A stretch of DNA of 64,000 nt, taken from the NCBI GenBank assembly GCA_030674185.1, contig CM060305.1, positions 169,022,736 through 169,086,735 on the forward strand, in the 5' to 3' direction. The stretch's first letter is position 1, and every line of letters starts with the position of its first letter. The position numbers were made by a program, and so were the translations under genes. This DNA is from Monoplex corrugatus. Its lineage: Eukaryota; Mollusca; Gastropoda; Littorinimorpha; Ranellidae. The notes beneath the pieces are model-generated. The model did no database searches and was not told the origin of the DNA. It saw only the letters and a program-made list of their open reading frames with translations. This document shows, in pieces, positions 52,723 through 64,000 of the stretch.

Positions 52723-53750
52723 ACAGGAAGGAATGGGGAGGGACGACAGGACTGAAAGGACCTACTGGAGAAATAATGGCAGAACATCATTTTCATTTCT
52801 GGAAGGCAGGTATTTCCAAAGTTGTCCCCAAATCATTAATGACTTTAGTCAACATTATCCGATTCAACGGTTTCACATTCAAATTCAACTACAGCTGCCA
52901 CTGAAAATACATGTCAACTATCTTCAAATTACAGTACTTTGTTAAGAAGAAAAGAGAATAAAGCTGATTTGTGTCTGTGTGTGATGGACATACCATCTCA
53001 TACACTGCTTATGATGGGTACAGCAATATCAAACCCATGCTTTTCTCTGGCAGCAAGGAGTAAATATAGTAAAGACTAAGAACAAGAAATGTTCAAAGTG
53101 GCTACTGTGAAAACTCATGTACATGGATTGAACAGCACAAACCTAACACTTGACAACTCTAGAACTAGAAGAAACATCTATCAACAGCCGTTCAACAATT
53201 ACCTGTTCTACATTTTAAAATTTTTTTAAAGAGAATAACGCTCTAGAAATTCTGAAAGAAAGAGTATTCACAGACAGCTCTTAATTAGTTCATTGTCCTG
53301 GATTTTACATTTCATCAAGACTTCATTAACTACTGATGATCAGAGGCACCAATGTACAGTTTAATTCTAAATGACTTTCCTTATCACATCTCCTTTAAAT
53401 GGAAAAATGAGCACAAACTGACAAAGTAACCTAGCGTAGATTTACAAGTGTCATTTAAATTTCATGACTAGTTCTACCACCAACTATTTCCTCTTCATTA
53501 ACACTGACAAGAGAAACAAGTATCTGTTCCTGCAGGCCTCAGCTTGGTATTGTTCAACAAACTCACTACATATTTTCGATACCAGCTGCTTTTTTTTTTC
53601 CAACAATATCAGATCCTACTCAACAAAAGTATCACACCTCCTTCCCACAGCCCACAGATACTGTCTACTTCAGTGAGGCACAACCCATTTCAAATATAAT
53701 CAGACAGTTAATGTTAGAATGAGAGAGAAACAAGATGCTTACAGTCACAC
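52723..53750. other. No gene seen
   Basis: AT-rich sequence; no recognised coding exon. Confidence 0.5.
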
Positions 53751-53754
53751 ACAT

Positions 53755-54275
53755 TCGGAGACAAAACAGAAAGAATCAAATCTGACAAAATAACAAGACA
53801 AACAGAACAGAGAAAGAATCAAATCTGACAAAATAACAAAGACAGAACAGAGAAAGAACCAAATTTGACAAAATAACAAAGACAGACAGAACAGAGAAAG
53901 AATCAAATTTGACAAAATAACAAAGACAGACAGAACAGAGAAAGAACCAAATTTGACAAAATAACAAGACAGACAGAACAGAGAAAGAATCAAATTTGAC
54001 AAAATAACAAAGACAGACAGAACAGAGAAAGAATCAAATCTGACAAAATAACAAAGACAGACAGAACAGAGAAAGAATCAAATTTGACAAAATAACAAAG
54101 ACAGACAGAACAGAGAAAGGATCAAATCTGACAAAGTAACAAAGACAGACAGAACAAAGAATCAAATCTGACAAAATAACAAAGACAGACAGAACAGAGA
54201 AAGAACCAAATTTGACAAAATAACAAAGACAGACAGAACAGAGAAAGAATCAAATCTGACAAAATAACAAGACAT
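53755..54275. repeat. 44 bp minisatellite, about 12 copies
   Basis: The unit is AAAGACAGACAGAACAGAGA followed by AAGAATCAAATCTGACAAAATAAC. Variants alternate ATCAAATTTGAC, ATCAAATCTGAC and ACCAAATTTGAC. Confidence 0.95.
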
Positions 54276-54937
54276 GAGCTGAACATCTGAAACAACACAC
54301 TGATCTCTCTGGAGTAACTAAAAGAAAAAGCCAGATAGGTAACTGGAAAAAAAAAAAAAAAACTTGACAAAGCAACCAAACAAGACCCCCCCCCCCTCTC
54401 CCCAGAAGCAATCAAAAACAAGTTTGCAGTAAATCAGTATACTTTCATTCGTCAAAGACACAGATGAAGGCCTCAAGAAGGCTTTGAAGTCAATTCAAGC
54501 ATGGACTTGCAACAGAATTGCTGCTCACTCATCCTTTTCATTCACACACTCAGACCAATCATGACACACCACAAACCACAAATGAAACAAAAAAACAATG
54601 TTTGAAAACACAATCAAATAATGTAACACGAACAGTACAAAGCAACAACTTAAAACAAACAGCAAGAAGCACACTCATGCTCCACAAAAGACAAGACGCT
54701 GAGACTTTTGGCACGGAAACAAAACAGTCATGCCAATGATACTCAATCCACATGAACAAATATATACACAGACAAGGATTCTGATTTTAAAAAAAGTTGA
54801 TCAGCTGGCCGTAAGACTGTGAATCTTCTTGAATAAAAATAAACCAACAAACAATAAAAACTAAGTAAATAAATAAATATATAAATAACAACAAAAAGAA
54901 ACTCTACATCTCCGTTCCAACCAATCAGGGTCCAGCC

Positions 54938-55149
54938 TCATAAGAAAGGGTTGTAGGTGTTGTTTTGAGGTTGCATGGGTTGTTGTGAGGGGTTCATAGG
55001 CATCAAGGGAGCAGGAAGTAACCCTGCCTGAGCGGGCTGAGAGAAGCCAGGGTTGGCCGGAGCCATCTGAGCCATTGCCACACGTGTATTGCTTCCATCT
55101 TGAAATGGGTTGCTGGAACCTGGCCCTGTCATTGCAAATGGGTTGTTGG
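54938..55149 (-). CDS. EPN: Epsin terminal exon (NPF motifs)
   Basis: It encodes [20 protein letters not shown], a Pro/Gln/Met-rich stretch, and [13 protein letters not shown]. The three NPF tripeptides bind EH domains of Eps15-type proteins. The acceptor is GCGTTTCAG|CC, completing an alanine codon begun in the previous exon. Confidence 0.93.
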
Positions 55150-58100
55150 CTGAAACGCAAAGACAAAAGAATTATCAGTGTCAGAATATAACCATCATCA
55201 CCATCTTCATCAAAACTATTGTCTCTATATGGCACAATCTTAGACCACTTTTATACTCTTGTGTTCCTAAGTTATTTGTCCATGGTAGAATCAATGTTAT
55301 TCGTTGCATGTAGCCACTAACCTAGTGTCTTATGTTTTGATTTCCAAGACAAGTGCTGACACTGCAAATAAAACTGTCTGGCAGAAGGCACACAAACTGA
55401 CAGTGACAAGTCAATGGCATTGTATGATTATGTGAAGAGAGAATTCATTTTCCAAAGACTGATTTTGGCTGCACGGTAGAACAACGAAAAAAACGACAAA
55501 CGTGCTCACGAGAGCAATGAAAAAAATGACAAGCGTGCTCACAAGAGCAATGAAAAAATGACACACATGTAACCATGTCCTCCTATGTAACTGCCAATCT
55601 ATTATTCAACACATGTAGACGCCTACTATCAAACTATTACGTAACAAATGCTACAACAAATGTTTCTACAAACAAAACTATTCAGAATCTGAAAAGGCAC
55701 CAATGCATAACAGCTGAAGCTATTATGATGAGAATCTTAGAATTCTTATTAATGCAGGCACCACTGATGCAACAAACAAATCATTTTTTTCCTTTTATTT
55801 ATATCATAACCCAGAAATATGAATGTAATATGGTTATATGTTTCTTTTAACATATTTTGTCCAAAGATTTTTGTCAAGATTATCGCATCATTCCAAGGAG
55901 GAGAACAACAAGAGGGGGATCAAGACCTACATAACACTGAATGAAATTACATTCAATAAATCGGCAAAATCAACCACACTAAAATGTTGTAACTATTAAT
56001 TGTACCATCACCAGCAATGTAAGTGAACCATCACCATAAATGTTATAACTATTAATTGTACCATCACCCAGCAATACTAACAATATACTTTGACTACACA
56101 GGTATGACTTCATAACTGTACCACCACCATAAATGTTATAATTATTAATTGTATCATCACCAGCAATAGTAATGGCATGCTTTGACTACGTAATTGTACC
56201 ACCACCATTCACTTAAGCTTTAGTAATCTTTATCAAATTTATAATTGGTTGAAAAAAAAAAAAAGCACTGAAAGGTTAATTCCAAACACACAGAATTTTA
56301 TTTTTGTACGAGTGAGAATGAGAATTTCCCACCAACAGTACACATTTCTACAATGAACCATTTGCTGTCAAGAGTACACTGTTTCCTACTAACAAAGCAC
56401 CTTTCCTAACTAACAGTGAACCATTTCTTACTATTTGCCACTGACAACAACCACTTCTTAACAAAAATACAGCACAAAAACTCATCAATTCCCATTAACA
56501 GTGTCCCATTTCCCATGAACAGTGAATTATTTCCCAACAAAAGCCTCATCAATGGTGCATTATTTCCCAGTTAAAGGGAGGGATTTCCCCCAATCTTTGC
56601 ACCATTTCTCGTCAAACATGGAATGTTTCCCACTAAATGTGCACCATTTCCCACTGTTGGTGTAAATTTCAGATGACACATGTAAGATTTAAAAAAGAAA
56701 AAACACACATTTTCCTATCCAAAATGCATCATTTCTCATAAAATGTGCGTTGTGTTTCCCATCAGAAATGCACAGTTTCCTACAGATACGTTGATGGGAA
56801 GTACACTGTGCTTTAACACTGTTAACACTGTACTTTCCATCAAACGTGCATCCTTTCCTATCAAACTTGCATCACTTCCTATCAAATCTGCATCCTTTCC
56901 AATCAAAGTGCTTATTTCCTATCAAACGTGCATCTTTTCCTATCAAAAATGCACATTTCCCTTCAAAAGTGCATTATTTGCCATCAAAAGTGCACCATTT
57001 CCCACCAGATGTGTACTGTTTTCCATCAAAAGTGCACTATTTCCCACCAGATGTGTACTGTTTTCTATCAAAAGTGCATCATTTCCCACCAAATGCGTAC
57101 TGTTTTCCATTAAAAGTGCACCATTTCCCACCAGATGCGTACTGTTTTCTATCAAAAGTGCACCATTTCCACCAGATGTGTACTGTTTTCCATCAAAAGT
57201 GCATCATTTCCCACCAGATTCGTACTGTTTTCCATGAAAAGTGCACAATTTCCCACCATACACGTACTGTTTTCCATTTGAAGTACATTGTATTGCCCAC
57301 AACAAAAGTGCAGTTTCCCAACAAAGGTGCACCGTTTTCCTACCAAACATGTATCGTGTCTTCTATCAAAAGTGCATTTCCCCCCACAAAGTAATGTATG
57401 TAAATTATAATGTTCCCTTCAAAACCACCCGATTTAACCCTTCGACTCTTGCATCCTGTCCACCAGCATTCTGTGTTATCAACCATGCAAGAAAAGCAAA
57501 ACTTAACGATTTGATTCCCTCACCATATCTACCAGCTTCTTGCAGGAAGTTGGTAGACAGATGAGGGAGCCAAAGAGTTAAGGTTTTGCAGTTGGTGGAT
57601 GGGGCGCGGGAGTCAAAGGATTAAATGTGATTCACCTATCTCCTCATGGTGCAAATCCAAACACACCAAATTAATGCAGAAGGTATAAAAAGTAATGATG
57701 GTTCATATACAGTCTGAGAAAAGTTCACATGGGATGTCTTATTTCATCCAAGCTGGCTAGATCAATAGATATTGATGAAGTGCATGGTCATGGTGCGTCC
57801 ATATTATTTAACATCTACCCAACGATGAACTTTCACCAAGTTCCCATTGGAAGCGTCTGTGCCAACATACAGTTATCTGCATGCATACATGGGTCACAGA
57901 CACAGACTCACACACACAGATACAGATCACACAGTACAGACACACAAAAAGATACAGACAAACACACACAATACACAACCACAGATACAGACACACACAC
58001 ACAGATACAGACACACAGACACACACACAGATACAGACACACACACAGATACAGACACACACACAGATACAGACACACACACAGATACAGACACACAGAG

Positions 58101-61100
58101 ATACAGACACACACACAGATACAGACTACACACACAGATACAGACACACACACACAGATACAGACACACACACAGACACACACACACACAGATACAGCTC
58201 ACACACACAGATACAGACACACACACACAGATACAGACACACACACAGATACAGACACACACACAGACACACATACAGATACAGACACACACACATATAC
58301 AGACGCACACACACACAGACACACACACAGATACAGACACACACAGAGATACAGACTCACACACACAGATACAGACACACACACACAGACACACACACAG
58401 ATACAGACACACACAGATACAGACACACACACAGATACAGACACACACACACAGACACACACACAGATACACAAACACACAAGTCTCTGTGTGTGTGCGC
58501 GCAAGTGCATCCTCCCTTTCAACAATGTAACATCTGATCTCTTTCTAAGTCTGCCCCTATCATCATGATAATTCCATTTGTATAGTGCAAAGTCCATATC
58601 AAAGCATGCTGGTTGCACATTTTATAGTTATTGATCATACCACCACCCCCCCCCCCCCCACGAATTGTTTTTAAAAACCTGATCATACTCCCCTTCAACA
58701 ACAACAACAAAAAAAAGAGGGGGGGGGGGGGGGGAGTGAAAAAGGGTATTACCAAATCTGTATACTAATGCAGTATAAACATGGTCAGTTGGACACATAC
58801 ATCAGTGCTGTCAGTCAGTTCATCAAGAAAACTTACATAAAATCAAAAATAGGAAAAAAAAAATCCACAAGTCCACTAAGAATACAAACTACAAAGGAAG
58901 AAAATATGTAGATCAATTGATAAATATCATAAATATGCATTTCATATCACAACACACACACACACACACACACACACCTCAACCCCCCACCCCACCTCAC
59001 CCACCCCTAACACATACGATAACTGGACTTAACTTCTAAACACTTTATTACTCAAGGACTGTTGAATTATGTATAACTGGACCTGCCTTAGTTATAGCCA
59101 ATCCTTGTTAATTTACACTTACAAAAAAACACAAAAACATACAAAACAAATACTAATCAACACTAATAACAGTGAATTGTAAACAAAACATTTTTGGGGA
59201 AAGTTATAAGCATACTGTTACAATACAAAGTAATGCTTAGCTGAATGTCCCCTATATGCTGTTTTTCATAATGGCTATTCTAACGTCTGATTTCTTTATC
59301 AGTATATGTTATCACAACAAACAACACTCAGTGCAAGAAGTCAGAAACAAATGAAAAGTGGGTGAGACTTTTAAAGCACACTCATAGCAGTCAGCACCTT
59401 CAGGTTCAAGACCAAAAGCAGACCCAGTAGATTTGTCTGACTCTGCTGAAGAAACACAACAAAATGCCTTGTATCAAAATCAATGGGTAGATTTTTATTT
59501 CCAACAATAAAGACCAAGTCTCATCAGTTTTGTCTTAATAAATAAACAAATGAATAAATTTTAAGGCCCTGCATTGAACAGCACCGTTCCTACCCTCTTC
59601 CCCCTTTCAAACAAGTCTTTCTCTCTTCTAAGACTGAGATAAACCCTTCTCCCCTTCATAGATGGCCTTCAAAATAACACTCAAAATAAATTCTGTTTAC
59701 AGATTCATCAACAAAAATTTAAATTATAATAATACTGAAAATGAATTCCATACGCTGATTCACCAACAAAAATTCAAATGATTGGACACATACTGGATGG
59801 ATTTGCTGAGTGAATAAAGACAGAAAGGATGGGAGATGTACTTGCAGTGATAAGGAGAGATTCTTATGGAGGGCCATGATTGCCAACATCATGTGGCAAG
59901 GCATATCATGATGATGAGGAGGATGATACATATAGGCTCTCTCAGAAGCATCTCCTCAATATGCACTTGTGCTGTAGATGGTGATGACTTTCCACTCATG
60001 TTTGAAGACCCAGACCTTGACCCACCAAGATCTTTCCCCTTTCTTAATTACCACATTCACATGCGCAATCTCCCCCCCCCCCCCCCCCCCCCCCCAATGA
60101 CTAGAGAAACTTACAGATACATCAGCCTTCTCCTATGAGTTCATTTTCACTGTGCGTCCTAACGATTGCAGTCTTTGTGCCATCTCCTAATTACATACAC
60201 AAATCCCGACTGCCTTCCATTGAGACCCTTATGCTGCACACTGCTCAGTTATCACTGGTTTGAACTAGTTCAAAGTATCCTAGAAAATATATGCAAATAA
60301 TAATAAATATGCAAAAAATACTGAATGCATGCATGTTATTATCAATAAAGAGTCCAAATACACACACGTGCCAAACAAGAAAACACAAGACAGCTATCTG
60401 GATGCAAAGAAATAAACTAAAGATTGGATAAAGGAATGCAACATTTCAATGAATGAAAAAAAACACTCGTCTAAAAGCACATATGTGAATAGACGTTAAA
60501 AGAAATAACGAACGAAAGAAAACATGCTAAAAAATAACAAAGAATACAGTTAGTCACAAAAAGAGGGATATATATATATATATATATATATACATTGCAA
60601 AGAAAAGAGAGACATGCAGGTAAGTATACAAAAAGGTAGATACATGTCACTGGGAGAGATAAACATTTGAAAAGAGAAACATCCCAAATCACTGAGACAA
60701 AACTCAATACCTACCTTTTGGAGGAGCCTTAGCAACCAGTTGATCTAGGTTGACGAGATTAGCGTTGGCACCGAGGAAATCTTCTGGGGACTTCTTCCGT
60801 GATGGGTCAGACAATCCCTGCTGCATTCCGCTCATGTCCCAGGCATTATCTGCTGTACCTCCACCACCTGCACTCAATCAACCTTTAATAAATAGCTGGA
60901 TCTCTGTCATTAGCTACATGTAAAATTCTAACGATTTGGTTCTGAACTAAGAGAAAATATCTTAACTAAGCTTAGTGTTACTCAAGTGAAATTTTACATA
61001 TTACTTTATATAAATATGTTCTTTTATCACATCTTCCTGTGCCTATGGCAAACCTGGGATCCCATTCTGGGCATGTCAGACCTTGCTGAACAGCAAAATG

Positions 61101-62131
61101 GGATGTGTCTGGAGCAACATGCCTGGCCACTTTCACAGCATTCAAACAACCCCTGTGGTTAAGTAAAACAACGCATGGAGCTTCTGAGTGCTAAGTGTCG
61201 AGACTATAGTCAGGGAAAGGTGCTGACAGCTATGTGAGCTGGCAGCAGGGCAGACTGCCGGAAAGAGGGATGACCACCAGACTGGGGCAAGGAAGGGGTC
61301 TTCCATTCTCTCCTGGTCCAGACACTGGCCTGGACCTGGTTGGTGCACATTGTGTGGCTATGTCCCCGGGTTTGTCATCTCCCCACCTTGCCATTTGATT
61401 TGTAAACAAGATAACTGACGACTGGGTCCGAATGGGTCATAGACAGCCCCCCTTTGCTTGAAGAAATGACTGATGATTGGTGTCAGTTCGGGAGGTGAGT
61501 GTCTCGAGAGTGGCGAGGCATTGGTGCTCCGGGTCCCATCCACACCCTTGTGGTGTTTCTTGTTAAATTTTCTTTTATCACATCTTCCTGTGCCTACGAT
61601 TTATCCTGTTATTGCTAACTGTACCATCTACTGTGATCACTTTCATGCACATGTTTAAGAGGTGTTTGTAGTAAAAGTTCTGAATAGATTTTCATTCCTC
61701 AATCCATCCATCTTTGTGTTTAAGAGGTGTTTGTAGTAAAAGTTATGAATAGATTTTCATTCCTCAATCCATCCATCTTTGTGTTTTTCTACACTTCTCT
61801 GATCATGAGAATCTATATGTGCAAAGTTCTGTCAGTTCCATTGTTATCTGACTTGGCACTGTACTATAAACTCAAAACCAAAAAAAGATGTACTGACCAC
61901 TCAAGAGATCAAACTCATCCATTCCCTGACCACCAGCTGACTTGACAGGAGAGGTTTCACCACTGCGCGATGACAGAAGATCAAATTCATTGTCAATGAC
62001 GGAAGCACCATTTGTTCCATTGGTGGCAGGTGCACCAAATGCATCCATGCCAGTCCCATTGCCAAACCCACTGCTTCCTCCCGCGGGCGGCATAGAGCTG
62101 CCTGTCCACGGGTCGTTTTGACTATGAGACC
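54938..62131 (-). CDS. EPN: Epsin-family endocytic adaptor, C-terminal three exons
   Basis: Epsins bind PtdIns(4,5)P2 through an N-terminal ENTH domain and link ubiquitinated cargo, AP-2, clathrin and EH-domain proteins at the plasma membrane. Visible coding exons are 62131-61898, 60867-60715 and 55149-54938 (stop TGA at 54938-54940). The motifs appear in epsin order: DPW (AP-2 appendage binding), two EFDLL motifs, then [19 protein letters not shown], which matches the vertebrate epsin SFLGPNAALVDLDSLV clathrin-box stretch, and finally three NPF motifs ending the protein in NPFL. Splice phases agree at both junctions. The ENTH and UIM exons must lie right of the window. Which epsin paralogue it is cannot be told; invertebrates usually have one (liquid facets in Drosophila). 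Confidence 0.92.
55150..55980. other. Epsin intron, no gene seen
   Basis: It contains a short tandem AACGTGCTCACGAGAGCAATGAAAAAA-type repeat (about 35 bp, three copies) at 55480-55565; otherwise unremarkable. Confidence 0.55.
55990..56215. repeat. Irregular tandem repeat in epsin intron
   Basis: Copies of ATAAATGTTATAACTATTAATTGTACCATCACCAGCAAT with internal losses, about four in all. Confidence 0.75.
56340..57400. repeat. Degenerate repeat based on CATTTCCCA...AAAGTGCA
   Basis: Irregular short units (xxxTTTCCxATCAAAxGTGCATC) sharpen between about 56990 and 57240 into a ~42 bp unit, TTTCCCACCAGATGTGTACTGTTTTCCATCAAAAGTGCACCA. It looks like an old short-unit array with a younger higher-order unit in its middle. 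Non-coding. Confidence 0.8.
57434..57624. mobile_element. TTAA-bounded nested hairpin element
   Basis: TTAACCCTTCGACTCTTGC at left, an inner hairpin turning at CAGCTTCTTGCAGGAAGTTG, and GGGAGTCAAAGGATTAA at right. Its long outer arm is on the left, the mirror image of 33102-33294. Confidence 0.85.
57900..58476. repeat. (ACACACAGATACAG)n array
   Basis: Short tandem unit CACACACAGATACAGA, 14-20 bp, with variable CA number. Long His/Thr-rich or Cys/Val-rich open frames exist in five frames and are artefacts. Confidence 0.95.
58643..58736. other. C-run and G-run pair
   Basis: A run of C at 58646-58659 and a run of G at 58718-58734 are separated by about 60 bp. They could pair as a hairpin or form G-quadruplex/i-motif structures. 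Such pairs are also prone to miscalled length. Confidence 0.7.
58737..59829. other. Epsin intron, no gene seen
   Basis: AT-rich intron with a short (CA)n at 58952-58978; nothing else is recognised. Confidence 0.5.
59830..59930 (+). pseudogene. RTE-like LINE tail fragment
   Basis: GGGAGATGTACTTGCAGTGA through GGGCCATGATTGCCAACATC and ATGTGGCAAGGCATATCATGATGATGAGG matches the last codons (WRxMIANxMxQ...stop) and GAT-type tail of the element at 4100-4195. It is a very short, 5'-truncated relic. Confidence 0.7.
60071..60096. repeat. Poly-C run
   Basis: About 26 consecutive C in an epsin intron. Confidence 0.95.
60570..60592. repeat. (TA)n tract
   Basis: TATATA run in an epsin intron. Confidence 0.95.
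60715..60867 (-). CDS. EPN: Epsin exon with clathrin-box motif
   Basis: It encodes [20 protein letters not shown] then [20 protein letters not shown] and [10 protein letters not shown]. PExFLGxNAxLVxLDxLV is a diagnostic epsin stretch and includes a clathrin-box-like LVNLDQL. The acceptor is GAGTGCAG|GT and the donor AAAG|GTAGGT. Confidence 0.94.
61046..61569. mobile_element. ~524 bp insertion flanked by 27 bp direct repeats
   Basis: TTCTTTTATCACATCTTCCT followed by GTGCCTA occurs at 61019-61045 and again at 61570-61596, flanking about 524 bp of GC-richer sequence. Long direct repeats of this kind are target-site duplications of non-LTR retroposition. The insert itself is unrecognised: no clear poly-A tail, tRNA head or coding domain. 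It sits in the intron between two epsin exons. Confidence 0.7.
61662..61793. repeat. 65 bp tandem duplication
   Basis: TTTAAGAGGTGTTTGTAGTAAAAGTTxTGAATAGATTTTCATTCCTCAATCCATCCATCTTTGTGT is present twice with one difference. Confidence 0.93.
61898..62131 (-). CDS. EPN: Epsin exon with DPW and EFDLL motifs
   Basis: It encodes [20 protein letters not shown], a Gly/Asn-rich stretch, then [20 protein letters not shown] and [13 protein letters not shown] binds the AP-2 alpha appendage; the acidic FDLL motifs are AP/clathrin interaction motifs. The acceptor is TCTCCACAG|GG and the donor AGTG|GTCAGT, in phase with the next exon. Confidence 0.92.
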
Positions 62132-62384
62132 CTGTGGAGATGACAGGAAAAGTGAATAGCAATTAACGCCACAGGCTTGTTTCCTTTATAATTCACAGCC
62201 ATAGCACAAACCTGTTATATGCTGTGAAAAGTTGGCAAATGACTGCTTCTATAATCTTGACAAAACACCTGAATGAAGCTATTTTTACATCAAAAACACA
62301 AAATTCAAAGCCCTTGGTTGCAAAGAAGCTTATTTCCTGCTTTAACTGTGTGTTGAAATTAACAAGCAAAATGCTCTGTATACT

Positions 62385-62458
62385 GTCAGCTAAATACAAA
62401 ATATGTAACTGGGATGCCTTTAAGCTAAATACAAAACATGTAACTGGGATGCCTTTAA
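62385..62458. repeat. 36 bp tandem duplication
   Basis: GCTAAATACAAAAxATGTAACTGGGATGCCTTTAA occurs twice in tandem in an epsin intron. Confidence 0.9.
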
Positions 62459-63825
62459 GAATAATTATGAGTAGTCTCTCCACCCACCTCTCAATTTCTT
62501 TTAAAAGTCAAAATTTTATGTACTGACAAATTCTGAACATTATGACCTGAAAATGTCAATGATCAATATTCTCATAGTAGTAGACATTCTGACATGAGGC
62601 GACAACATCAAACACACTGAATATCCAAATGAAATCACACAATGACTGATATCTACCATCAGCCAGATTCCATTATGTCCGAGATACATTTTCTATTTAA
62701 AATATTCAGGTATAGTGTAAAAAAAAAATGACATCAAAACAACCTGTCTGCATATATCTTTTCACTTTTTTAAGGGTGACATTGGGGTTTGTTTATGTTT
62801 TGTGTTTTTGTTTTTCTTTCCTTCACTGCACTCAACCAAGTGCTACCACACTACAGACTACAGACTTATGTCTGATCTGTTGCTTGTTGACATCAGTATA
62901 TGAAATTTAACCATACTGGATATGACAACAAATAATATTTTGCTCTTCTAGCAATGTTTGCATAAGATGTCCTACACTTACAAACCTAACACTGACCATA
63001 AAAAGATGGCTAATATCCCTGTGCAGTAATGAATGTCAATTATACCGACCATCTAGTGTATGTATACAATGTGGTGAGAAATGAGACTACTCAGCACATT
63101 TCCTTTTGCACCCTGAACTTCCCATGACTCACAAGTGTGCCCATTCATGGCCTCATCACTTAACACCAGTAATCCAAATTCAAACTGCTTCTATCCTTAA
63201 ACTGTAACTGATTTGTGGACTTCTATCTTCTGTTAAAATTTGAAAGTAAAAAATGGACTTCTTTGTTCTGTTCAAGCTTGAAATTAAAAAAAAAAAAAGA
63301 AGTTTTGTTCATTTCTTCTTTTTAGACTTTTTTCCTCCTCAGTCATTCTCACCCTTTCCTCCATTTCAATTCTCTTTATAAAACTTTTAATCAATCAGTA
63401 GTATGTTTACTGCAGTCAGCAACAAAAGAGAAAGAAAGAAAACTGCTGCCGAGTTGTCATGATTTTTTGTTATTTTTTTCAACTAAAATATGAATTGTTG
63501 TTAACGTTTTTCCCATCTTTGTTTCATTTTTATTTTACTTATTTTCTATCCTATCTTTCAATGACTTTTTCAAAACAAGGTATACAATTATCTATAAGCT
63601 ATCAAATATGGATGGAACCATTTCTCAATTTGGGCAACTGATTTGGGAAACAGACTGAAGTTTTGTGTGGTGCTTAATGTTATACACTAACCTGCGATGG
63701 TTTATAACAATCACAAAGACCATGACTTCAGGTTTGAGCCAGGGCAAACAAATCCAGAACGAATTCATAAAAATAACCACCAAATGAAAAGCTGGCTCAA
63801 GACAATCTTATCCTCTAACACTTCC
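62459..63825. other. Epsin intron, no exon seen
   Basis: AT-rich. I searched the minus strand for further epsin exons (DPW repeats, UIM, ENTH) and found none up to the window edge. Confidence 0.5.
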
Positions 63826-64000
63826 TTAACCCTTTGACTCCCGGCACCCTGTCCACAGCATCTTGCATTGTGAACCCATGCTAACAAAGCAAAAACTTAA
63901 CCCTTTGATTCCCCTCAACCTAACCTACAGATTCCGGCAGGAAGCTGGTGGATAGGGTGAGTGAAGGAATGAAAAGTGTTAATTATTTTTGAAGTTGGTT
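63826..64000. mobile_element. TTAA-bounded nested hairpin element, partly outside the window
   Basis: It starts TTAACCCTTTGACTCCCGGCACC. An inner hairpin turns near 63935 (TTCCGGCAGGAAGC) and its inner right arm ends with GTGTTAA. The outer right end is beyond the window. Confidence 0.75.

Noticed and set aside
52326..52796. Long open frames in the TG/CA tract
   Set aside because: Dinucleotide repeats have no stop codons in either strand; artefact.
57729..58568. Long His/Thr-rich open frames over 57.7-58.6 kb
   Set aside because: They come from the (CACACAGATACAG)n array; overlapping frames on both strands are equally open.

Overview
The window is eukaryotic, repeat-rich, intron-rich nuclear DNA. 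Two dispersed SINE-like copies (about 7970 and 18480) resemble a short interspersed repeat I associate with gastropod molluscs. RTE-like LINE tails ending in GAT runs and LINE tails ending in ATT runs are also present. My best guess is a marine gastropod or other lophotrochozoan; this is inference, not proof.

Two conserved genes are present, arranged tail to tail. On the + strand, 2131-28312 holds the last eleven coding exons of BTAF1/Mot1, the Swi2/Snf2 ATPase that removes TBP from DNA. They run from just before the DEGH box to the stop codon. The earlier exons (HEAT repeats, Walker A) lie left of the window. All splice phases agree except for one missing base in the DEGH exon. On the - strand, 54938-62131 holds the last three coding exons of an epsin, an endocytic clathrin adaptor, with DPW, clathrin-box and NPF motifs. 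Its ENTH-domain exons lie right of the window. Between the two genes, 28.3-54.9 kb is untranslated or intergenic DNA dominated by transposon remains and tandem arrays.

Inside one BTAF1 intron lies a 3.28 kb segment (13181-16459) bounded by 15 bp inverted repeats and 8 bp direct repeats. It carries a compact bidirectional unit: a two-exon, 72-codon minus-strand gene (15859-14482) and a divergent plus-strand reading frame beginning 137 bp away at 15997. I recognise neither product. This looks like a gene-carrying or gene-capturing DNA transposon and is the most unusual item here.

The repeats show how tandem arrays arise. A decayed LINE at 36060-43150 has a 5' inversion and two minisatellites seeded in its reverse transcriptase sequence: a 21 bp unit at the AFDSIH motif and a ~37 bp unit spanning 5.4 kb at the YLGT motif. 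A 70 bp array at 5394-6600 derives from an interspersed element also present as an inverted pair at 1-815. A 32 bp array at 43430-45125 derives from a tRNA-like SINE head. Other arrays are 32 bp (21756-25878), 39 bp (25955-27715), 21 bp (8490-9013), 33 bp (50795-51640) and 44 bp (53755-54275). At least six copies of a nested hairpin element bounded by TTAA, two further TTAA-bounded families, and two short elements with CAGGGCT termini and 6 bp target duplications complete the picture.
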